Shown piece after piece: positions 12,971 through 18,308 of a stretch of DNA of 18,308 bases (position 1 is the stretch's first letter; the number at the start of each line of letters is the position of its first letter). The stretch covers positions 1 through 18,308 of the forward strand of contig DATLEX010000047.1 of assembly GCA_035525045.1 (NCBI GenBank), in the 5' to 3' direction. A program made the position numbers and the translations under genes. This DNA comes from DATLEX01 sp035525045 (GTDB lineage: Bacteria; Acidobacteriota; Thermoanaerobaculia; Gp7-AA8). The notes under the pieces were generated by a model that was not told the DNA's origin, did no database searches, and worked only from the letters and a program-made list of their open reading frames with translations.

Positions 12971-12999
12971 AAGATAGCACTTCGGAGCCGCGGTGCTAA
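12971..12999 (-). promoter_or_regulatory. Candidate sigma-70-type promoter for the aldolase gene
   Basis: Read on the minus strand, TTAGCA (12994-12999) is followed by a 17-base spacer and TATCTT (12971-12976). Each box matches 4 of 6 consensus bases. The -10 box ends about 11 bases before the aldolase ATG at 12957-12959, so the leader would be very short. The spacing is ideal but the boxes are modest. Confidence 0.4.
12975..12998. promoter_or_regulatory. 24-bp interrupted palindrome, candidate operator
   Basis: TAGCAC-TT-CGG-AG-CCG-CG-GTGCTA is an exact dyad apart from three 2-base spacers: outer arms TAGCAC (12975-12980) and GTGCTA (12993-12998), inner arms CGG and CCG. It lies in the 66-bp divergent gap and overlaps the candidate aldolase promoter. 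A dimeric repressor bound here could control both the aldolase and the GTPase-bsh operon. No regulator gene is nearby. Confidence 0.45.
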
Positions 13000-13025
13000 G
13001 CTGTCCCAGGTCCGACGGAGGCAGT

Positions 13026-13928
13026 ATGGTTCTGGTCAACAAGGCCATCAACGAGGTCACGGTCAAACTCGTCTACTACGGCCCCGGCCTGTGCGGGAAA
13101 ACGACGAACCTCGAGAAGGTCTACGGCAATCCCAAGCTCGAGAACAAGGGCAAGATGATCTCCATGGCCACCGAGACGGACCGCACCCTCTTCTTCGACT
13201 TCATGCCCATGGAGCTCGGTACCATCGGGGGGCAGAAGGTCCGCGTCCAGCTCTATACCGTGCCGGGGCAGGTCTTCTACGATGCCACCAGAAAGCTCGT
13301 CCTGCGCGGCGCCGACGGCGTGGTCTTCGTGGCCGACTCGCAGAACTCCATGCGGGAGTCGAACCTCCAGAGCCTGGAGAATCTCAAGACCAACCTCCGC
13401 CTGAACCGCATCGACCCGGAAAAAGTCGCCCTCGTCTTCCAGTACAACAAGCGCGACCTCCCCGACATCGACTCCGTCGATGACATGACCGGTTATCTCC
13501 AGCCCGGCTCCGCGCCGGTGGTGGAGGCGTCCGCGATCCAGGGCCTCGGCGTGACCGCGACGCTGCGAGGGGCCATCTCCCGCATCCTCGACAACCTCAA
13601 GAACCAGGTCGACATCACCCTGGCGGACGGAGCACCGCTGGCCGCTCCCGACATGAAAGCGCGCTCCGGCGCCACGGCCGCTTCCGCGGGCGCCCCCAAG
13701 CTGAGCATGAAGACCGAGGCCGCCGGCCGTCCGGTTCCGCCCGCGGCGGAAGAAGCGGAAGAAGACCCCTTCGGCAGCGTAGCGGTCGCCGACGAGTCCT
13801 CGTCCGGCCGGACCGAGGTCGAGGCCATGCTCGCCACCACGCGCGAGGTGATCGACTCGCTCGAAGCTGCGCTGGAGAAGGCCCGGGGCCAGGAGCGCCT
13901 CCTCCGCGACAAGCTGGCCCGTCTGTGA
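13026..13928 (+). CDS. MglA-family Ras-like GTPase with C-terminal coiled-coil extension
   Basis: 300 residues; GGAGG lies four bases before the ATG at 13026, and an earlier in-frame start at 12993 adds no conserved sequence. The GTPase core (about 1-195) has the P-loop GPGLCGKT (19-26), TLFFDFMP (54-61), TVPGQ (78-82) and NKRD (141-144). TVPGQ, with threonine in place of the Ras aspartate, is the MglA hallmark, and T78 and Q82 fall at the same numbers as in Myxococcus xanthus MglA. That protein is about 195 residues; this one adds an Ala/Pro/Glu-rich linker (200-265) and a predicted coiled coil (EVEAMLATTREVIDSLEAAL to the end). MglA sets cell polarity and motility in myxobacteria. No roadblock-domain MglB partner is adjacent. 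It opens the bsh operon. Confidence 0.9.
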   Translation: MVLVNKAINEVTVKLVYYGPGLCGKTTNLEKVYGNPKLENKGKMISMATETDRTLFFDFMPMELGTIGGQKVRVQLYTVPGQVFYDATRKLVLRGADGVVFVADSQNSMRESNLQSLENLKTNLRLNRIDPEKVALVFQYNKRDLPDIDSVDDMTGYLQPGSAPVVEASAIQGLGVTATLRGAISRILDNLKNQVDITLADGAPLAAPDMKARSGATAASAGAPKLSMKTEAAGRPVPPAAEEAEEDPFGSVAVADESSSGRTEVEAMLATTREVIDSLEAALEKARGQERLLRDKLARL

Positions 13929-14638
13929 CCTGGTACAAGGAGTGGTTCGGTGAGGAGTATCTCGAGCTCTACTCCCACCGCGACGAGAACGAGGCCCGAC
14001 AACAGGTCGCGTTTTTCAAGGAAAGGTTTGGAGACGTCGGCGGCCCGGTGCTCGATCTGGCCTGCGGAATGGGCCGCCATCTCCAGGAGCTTCAGGCCGC
14101 GGGATATCACGCCGCCGGCTGCGATCTCTCCTACATCCTGCTGCGGGCCGGGATCAGCCAGTACGGCGCCCTTCCGGTGGCGCGCGCGGACATGCGCGGC
14201 CTCCCGTTCTGCAGCGCGAGCTTTGCCGCGCTGGTCAGCTTCTTTACCAGCTTCGGCTACTTCGCCACGGAGGGAGAGAATCGCGCCGTGGTGCTGGAGA
14301 TGGCGCGCGTGCTCGAGCCGCGGGCCGTGTTTCTCTTCGATTACCTCAACGTCCACCGCGAGCTGGAGAAGCTCGTGCAGCGCGAGAGCCGGCACACGCC
14401 CCTCGGAACCGTGGAGATCGAGCGCTGGTTCGATCCCTCCGACCGATCCTTCAACAAACGGATGACAATCGGTCAGAAACGCTATCTGGAGCGCGTTCGC
14501 GGGTACGATCTCGACGAGATCTCCGTGATGTTCTCTTCCGCCGGCCTCCTGATCGACTCCGCCTTCGGCGACTTCGACGGCGCGCCGTTCGAGCGCTCTT
14601 CCCCGCGGCTGATCATCGCCGGGAGGAAAGGGCCTTGA
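13925..14638 (+). CDS. Class I SAM-dependent methyltransferase (candidate bacillithiol N-methyltransferase)
   Basis: 237 residues. The start is GTG at 13925-13927, overlapping the GTPase stop (GTGA). Motif I is PVLDLACGMGRH (41-52). It is followed by GYHAAGCDLSYILL (acidic end of strand 2), VARADMRGLPF, FAALVSFFTSFGYF and EMARVLEPRAVFLFDYLNVHREL, the standard Rossmann-fold methyltransferase order. The substrate cannot be read from the sequence. Its stop overlaps the bshC start, so it is tightly coupled to bacillithiol synthesis. Chlorobaculum tepidum makes N-methyl-bacillithiol with a dedicated SAM-dependent enzyme (CT1040), so the same job is a reasonable inference here. Alternatives are a methyltransferase serving the upstream GTPase or an unrelated small molecule. 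Confidence 0.85.
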   Translation: MTWYKEWFGEEYLELYSHRDENEARQQVAFFKERFGDVGGPVLDLACGMGRHLQELQAAGYHAAGCDLSYILLRAGISQYGALPVARADMRGLPFCSASFAALVSFFTSFGYFATEGENRAVVLEMARVLEPRAVFLFDYLNVHRELEKLVQRESRHTPLGTVEIERWFDPSDRSFNKRMTIGQKRYLERVRGYDLDEISVMFSSAGLLIDSAFGDFDGAPFERSSPRLIIAGRKGP

Positions 14639-16176
14639 GCGAGCCGGGGTGTCTCCGCCTTCCGCTGGCCCATTACCCCGGCTTCAGCCCGTTCGTGCTC
14701 GACTGGCTGGCCGGCGAGCCGCGGGCCACCCGATTCCTCAGCCGCCCGAGCGCCGGTATCGTCCCGGGCGCCACGGACCGGGAGCCCCGAGGGGCAGCGC
14801 TCGCCTCCGCTCTCGACGTCTCCAACCGCCGCTGGGGCATCTTCGCCGGGGAGCAGCTCCAGCGCTGGGCCGCCGGGGAGAGCGTGACGCTCGTGGCGGG
14901 GCAGCAGACTGGTTTCGCGGGAGGGCCGCTCTACACGCTGGCCAAGCTCGCCACGCTGGTGAAGATCAAGCGCGGGCTGGAGTCGTCCGGCGTCCCCGCC
15001 ACCGTCTTCTTCTGGCTGGCCACCGAGGATCACGACTTCGACGAGGTGGCGCAGCTCTCGCTGCCGGTCAGCACGATCGAAGGCGACGGGGTGAACCGGC
15101 AGCTCGACCTTCTCACCATCCGCGCCACGCGCGCCTACGAGTCGAAGCGCGTGGTGGGGCCGATGCCGGTCCCGGAGGCGCTGATCACGGAGCTGCTGGC
15201 CCTGTACGATCTGCCGCGGCCGGCGTGGCTGCGCGAGGGCATCACCTTCGGCGACTCCTTCGCCGAGCTGATCGCCGCGGTCTTCGGATCGGAGGTCGTG
15301 CTCGCCGACGCGCTGCTCCCCGAGCTCCGGCGGGCCGGCGCCGATCTTCTGGGGCGGATCAACGGCCGGTGGAGCGCGGTGCAGGACGCGCTGCGGGCGC
15401 GGGCCGGCGAGCTCCGCGCCGCCGGCTACGAGCCGCAGGTGCTCCCGCGCGACGATGGGGATTACACCCTGCTCTTCGAGATCGACGGGCGCGGCGATCG
15501 GCGCATCGTCGAGTCGCCCCGGGCCATCGATCCGGAGCGCGCCTCGACCTCGGCGCTGACCCGTCCCCTCCTGCAGGACTTCGTCCTGCGCCCCGACGTC
15601 TTCGTCGGCGGACCGTCGGAGGTGGCCTATTACGCGCAGATCGCTCCGCTCCACGGCCTCCTCCAGGTCGGAATGCCGCGGGTGGCGCTGCGGGGCCATG
15701 TGCTCCTGGCGCCGAAACGCGTGCTGCGCTTCGTCGGTCGCCTCGGGATCGAACCGGAGGAGTTGTTCACCTCGGCGGACGAGATCCTCGCGGCTCGTGA
15801 GCCGGCCGCCGTCGGGGAAGTGCGCCGGCTCGCCGCCGAGGCGGAGCGCGACCTGATGGACAAGATCGAGCGCATCGGGCAGTTGGCCCTTCCCGCCGAG
15901 CACTCCCTCGCCCGCGCCATCACCCGCTCCGTTGGACACATCGAATACCACTTCGCCAAGCTGGCCGGTCGGGCCATCAAGGCCATCGCCCGCAAGGACC
16001 GCGAGCGGTGGTCCGCGGCGCGCGAGCTCCTGGCCACCCTCTGCCCCGACGGCAAGGTCCAGGACCGCGTCATGGCCTGGTTCCCCTTCTGGCATCTGCA
16101 CGGCCGGTACCTCGTCGACCGCCTCGTCGACGAGATCGATCCCGACGCCGGCTCCTTCAAGGTGATCCCGCTATGA
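14635..16176 (+). CDS. bshC: Putative cysteine ligase BshC (bacillithiol synthesis, last step)
   Basis: 513 residues, about the usual BshC length. It starts at TTG 14635-14637, overlapping the methyltransferase stop (TTGA) and preceded by a strong GGGAGGAAAG. BshC landmarks are VAGQQTGFAGGPLYTLAK (87-104) and VFFWLATEDHDFDEV (124-138) in the Rossmann core, then FVGGPSEVAYYAQI, and a C-terminal helical region (EAERDLMDKIERIGQLALPAEHSLARAI) that forms the family's coiled coil. BshC adds cysteine to GlcN-malate to give bacillithiol; the reaction has been hard to reconstitute in vitro, and the family is still called putative. It overlaps bshB1 by four bases. Confidence 0.94.
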   Translation: MSEPGCLRLPLAHYPGFSPFVLDWLAGEPRATRFLSRPSAGIVPGATDREPRGAALASALDVSNRRWGIFAGEQLQRWAAGESVTLVAGQQTGFAGGPLYTLAKLATLVKIKRGLESSGVPATVFFWLATEDHDFDEVAQLSLPVSTIEGDGVNRQLDLLTIRATRAYESKRVVGPMPVPEALITELLALYDLPRPAWLREGITFGDSFAELIAAVFGSEVVLADALLPELRRAGADLLGRINGRWSAVQDALRARAGELRAAGYEPQVLPRDDGDYTLLFEIDGRGDRRIVESPRAIDPERASTSALTRPLLQDFVLRPDVFVGGPSEVAYYAQIAPLHGLLQVGMPRVALRGHVLLAPKRVLRFVGRLGIEPEELFTSADEILAAREPAAVGEVRRLAAEAERDLMDKIERIGQLALPAEHSLARAITRSVGHIEYHFAKLAGRAIKAIARKDRERWSAARELLATLCPDGKVQDRVMAWFPFWHLHGRYLVDRLVDEIDPDAGSFKVIPL

Positions 16177-16892
16177 CGGAAGTCGATCTTCTCTTCTTCG
16201 GCGCGCATGCCGACGACGTGGAGCTGGCAGCCGGCGGCACGATCGCCCGCGCCGTGCGCGATGGACTGCGGGCCGGCATCGTCGATCTGACCCGCGGCGA
16301 GATGGGCACGCGCGGCACCCCGGCCGTCCGCAAGCGGGAGGCCAGGGCGGCCGCCCGGATCCTCGGCGCCTCTTTCCGCGAGCAGCTCGATTTCGGCGAC
16401 GGCAACCTCCGCACCGGCCGCGACGAGGAGCTGGAGATCATCCGCATCATCCGCCGTTCCCGGCCGAGACTCCTCTTCGCCCCCTACCCGGAGGACCGCC
16501 ACCCCGACCACACCCGCACCGGGCGCCTGGTCACCGACGCCTGGTTCTACGCCGGCCTGCGCCAGCTCCGGACCGACCGGCCCGCCTACCGGCCGCAGGC
16601 GGTGGTCTACTACCTTCAGAATTACCTCTTCGGCCCCTCGTTCGTCGTCGATACGACGGCGGCGTGGAAGACGAAGATGCGGGCCCTCGCCGCGTACAAG
16701 TCACAGTTTCATGACCCGAAATCGAAGGAACCGCGAACGTTCATCTCCGATCCGCGGTTTCTGGAGATGATCGAGGCCCGCGGCAGGCACTTCGGCGCCC
16801 TCATCGGCACCGCCTACGGAGAGGCGTTCGTGACCAGGCAGCCGCCGCGCGTCGACGATCTGATCGCCGCGTACGGCGGGCGGGAGGTTTAG
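16173..16892 (+). CDS. bshB1: N-acetyl-glucosaminyl-malate deacetylase BshB1
   Basis: 239 residues from ATG 16173, overlapping the bshC stop (ATGA). This is a PIG-L/LmbE-family zinc deacetylase. GAHADDVE gives H12, D14 and D15, and DRHPDHTRTG gives H110 and H113. These coincide in number with the zinc ligands (H12, D15, H113) and catalytic residues (D14, H110) of the Bacillus cereus enzyme BcZBP. Additional family features are LTRGEMGTRGTP and the C-terminal segment RGRHFGALIGTAYGEAF typical of BshB1. It removes the acetyl group from GlcNAc-malate, the second step of bacillithiol synthesis. It lies between its pathway partners in the order C-B-A. Confidence 0.95.
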   Translation: MTEVDLLFFGAHADDVELAAGGTIARAVRDGLRAGIVDLTRGEMGTRGTPAVRKREARAAARILGASFREQLDFGDGNLRTGRDEELEIIRIIRRSRPRLLFAPYPEDRHPDHTRTGRLVTDAWFYAGLRQLRTDRPAYRPQAVVYYLQNYLFGPSFVVDTTAAWKTKMRALAAYKSQFHDPKSKEPRTFISDPRFLEMIEARGRHFGALIGTAYGEAFVTRQPPRVDDLIAAYGGREV

Positions 16893-16903
16893 ACTCCTCA
16901 CTC

Positions 16904-18052
16904 GTGGCTCATCTGCGAATCGGGATCACCTGCTATCCAACCTTCGGCGGCTCCGGGGTCGTGGCCACGGAGCTGGGCATGGCCATGGCCAGAGGTGGGG
17001 ACGACGTTCACTTCATCAGCTACGCGCTGCCGTCGCGGCTGAACATCATGCACGAGCGCGTCCGCTTCCACGAGGTCACGGTCACGCCCTACCCGCTCTT
17101 CGATCCGTATCCTCCTTACACCCTGGCCCTGGCCACGAAGATGGCCGAGGTGGTGGCGTACGAGAAGCTCGACATCCTGCACGTGCACTACGCCATCCCG
17201 CACGCGATCAGCGCTTACCTGGCCAAGCAGGTCCTGCGCAGCGAGCACCTCAAGGTGATCACCACGCTGCACGGCACGGACATCACGCTGGTGGGACGGG
17301 ACGAGAGTTACCTGCCGATCACGAAGTTCGGCATCGAGGTCTCCGACGGGGTGACGGCGGTGTCGCGCTGGCTGAAGGAGGAGACGGCCACGCACTTCTC
17401 GACCGACAAGCCGATCGAGGTGATCCCGAACTTCGTCGACCCCGGTCGCTTCCGGCCGCAGGAGAGCGAGTTCTGCCACGCCTTCGCCGGGGCGGGAGAG
17501 AAACTGTTGTGCCACGTCTCGAACTTCCGCCCCGTGAAGCGGATCATGGACGTGATCGAGGTGTTCGAGAAGGTGACCCGGATCGTCCCCAGCCGGCTGC
17601 TGATGGTCGGCGACGGCCCCGACCGCTCGCGCGCCGAGGCCTACTGCCGCGACCGCAGGCTTCGCGATCGCGTGCTCTTTCTCGGCAACGTGCCGAACAT
17701 CGAGGAGATCGTCGGCTCCAGCCACCTCTTCCTCCTGCCGTCGGAGTCGGAGTCGTTCGGCATGGCCGCGCTCGAGGCGATGGCCTCGGAAGTGCCGGTC
17801 ATCGCCACCCGCACCGGCGGGCTGCCGGAAGTGGTCGACGACGGCGAGACCGGGTTCCTCCTGCCGGTGGGCGACGTCGACCGCATGGCCGCGCGCGCGG
17901 TCGAGCTCCTCTCCGACGAGCCGCGGCGGCGGGAAATGGGACGGCGGGCCCGCGAAGCGGCCATCGAGCGCTTCGACGTGGCCCGCATCGTCCCGCAGTA
18001 TCGGCAGCTCTACGAGCGCGTCCTCGCCGGCGCCGGCGCGCCAGCGTTCTGA
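16904..18052 (+). CDS. bshA: N-acetyl-alpha-D-glucosaminyl L-malate synthase BshA
   Basis: 382 residues, a GT4 retaining glycosyltransferase. The start is GTG 16904-16906, 11 bases after bshB1, chosen because the conserved RIGITCYPTFGGSGVVATELG (5-25) begins directly after it. A GGGAGG is present but 17 bases away, so initiation may rely on coupling. Features include the N-terminal glycine loop FGGSG (14-18), HVHYAIPHA, TLHGTDITLVG (121-131), TAVSRWLKEE, IPNFVD, the donor-site VSNFRPVKRIMDVI, and the EX7E motif SESFGMAALEAM with E283 and E291. It joins UDP-GlcNAc and L-malate in the first step of the pathway. UDP-GlcNAc is shared with peptidoglycan synthesis. Confidence 0.95.
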   Translation: MAHLRIGITCYPTFGGSGVVATELGMAMARGGDDVHFISYALPSRLNIMHERVRFHEVTVTPYPLFDPYPPYTLALATKMAEVVAYEKLDILHVHYAIPHAISAYLAKQVLRSEHLKVITTLHGTDITLVGRDESYLPITKFGIEVSDGVTAVSRWLKEETATHFSTDKPIEVIPNFVDPGRFRPQESEFCHAFAGAGEKLLCHVSNFRPVKRIMDVIEVFEKVTRIVPSRLLMVGDGPDRSRAEAYCRDRRLRDRVLFLGNVPNIEEIVGSSHLFLLPSESESFGMAALEAMASEVPVIATRTGGLPEVVDDGETGFLLPVGDVDRMAARAVELLSDEPRRREMGRRAREAAIERFDVARIVPQYRQLYERVLAGAGAPAF

Positions 18053-18308
18053 GCGTCGTCATCCGGAGATGCCGGGAAGCAGCCCGGCCGCGGGGCCGAA
18101 GCCTGGCCGCGTCACCGCTGTCCGAAGCGCCGTTCTTCGGCGCGCTCGCCGACTCGACCGTTCAACCAATTTCTCAACGACAAAGTTTTGCGAGCCGAAA
18201 AGACGGGCACGGGCGCGGGCTCGGGCGCGGGCACGGGATCGGGTCGCGATGTGTTGTGAGTCATGCGGCGGTTCCTTGGGTGAAGGGATCATGATCATGT
18301 TCCTCATG
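18053..18308. other. Terminal stretch without a convincing gene
   Basis: No reading frame in these 256 bases looks like a protein of a known family. A minus-strand frame (18059-18307) translates the hexamer repeat as alternating Arg-Ala and is rejected. The 60 bases before the repeat are less GC-rich than the genes. The region after it includes GATCATGATCATG near 18287, a small AT-richer palindromic patch. A gene may start just beyond the window. Confidence 0.5.
18204..18245. repeat. Tandem GC-rich hexamer repeat (CGGGNN x7)
   Basis: Seven consecutive hexamers read CGGGCA, CGGGCG, CGGGCT, CGGGCG, CGGGCA, CGGGAT, CGGGTC. The first five form a mirror series (CA, CG, CT, CG, CA). Only the last two positions of each unit vary. 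It lies in the gap after bshA and is a microsatellite-like tract that could slip and vary in copy number. Confidence 0.85.

Noticed and set aside
13026..13928. The GTPase as a translation factor or Era-like GTPase
   Set aside because: TVPGQ in place of DxxG, and the T78/Q82 positions, are specific to the MglA family.
14482..16101. Minus-strand 539-codon frame opposite bshC
   Set aside because: Antisense shadow of bshC, rich in Arg, Gly and Glu with no recognisable domain.
18059..18307. Minus-strand 82-codon frame with alternating Arg-Ala
   Set aside because: The Arg-Ala run is just the hexamer repeat read in frame; the rest matches no family and there is no ribosome binding site.

Overview
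The window is GC-rich, gene-dense bacterial DNA and reads as a core chromosomal segment of a Gram-negative-type bacterium. An Acidobacteriota-like host is my best guess. It rests on a complete bacillithiol gene set beside an MglA-type GTPase, an MCE lipid-transport protein that implies an outer membrane, zinc-ribbon/pseudopilin-like membrane proteins, and short intergenic repeats of a kind I associate with GC-rich environmental genomes. No 16S gene or other decisive marker is present, so the phylum is inference. I see no rRNA, tRNA, CRISPR array, prophage or insertion sequence.

Left end (1-3376). The 3' end of sufS, then sufU and sufT, form a plus-strand Fe-S cluster assembly operon. A group of small membrane proteins follows. 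A zinc-ribbon pseudopilin-like protein, a zinc-ribbon CD225 protein and a DUF2752 protein lie on the plus strand. They converge, at a perfect 10-bp hairpin, with a minus-strand pair (DUF4870-like and TM2-like) whose proteins carry proline-rich N-termini.

Middle (3427-9709, all minus strand). Read in transcription order: galU, a type II toxin-antitoxin pair whose antitoxin overlaps the galU end by 80 nt, maf, a heptamer repeat cluster, an MCE-domain protein with a predicted beta-rich C-terminal half, ddl, and an ABC-2-type permease. Most junctions overlap by a few bases or are only a few bases wide, which suggests a cell-envelope operon (UDP-glucose, peptidoglycan, lipid transport, export) with a toxin-antitoxin insertion. 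Across a 77-bp divergent gap lies a secreted BNR/Asp-box propeller protein (9787-11724). It converges on a minus-strand pair, KDPG aldolase and a small exported protein, with a dispersed-type repeat and a hairpin between them.

Right end (13026-18052). An apparent five-gene plus-strand operon encodes an extended MglA-family GTPase, a SAM-dependent methyltransferase, BshC, BshB1 and BshA. The first four genes are joined by 4-nt stop/start overlaps and bshA follows after 11 nt. BshA, BshB1 and BshC account for the whole committed bacillithiol pathway. The coupled methyltransferase is a candidate for making N-methyl-bacillithiol, and the GTPase is unexplained. A 24-bp interrupted palindrome sits in the 66-bp divergent gap before this operon and overlaps a plausible promoter for the aldolase. 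The last 256 bases hold no convincing gene but do hold a GC-rich hexamer repeat. The most interesting points are the GTPase-methyltransferase-bsh operon, the MCE/beta-domain fusion, and the pseudopilin-like protein whose leader is replaced by a zinc ribbon.
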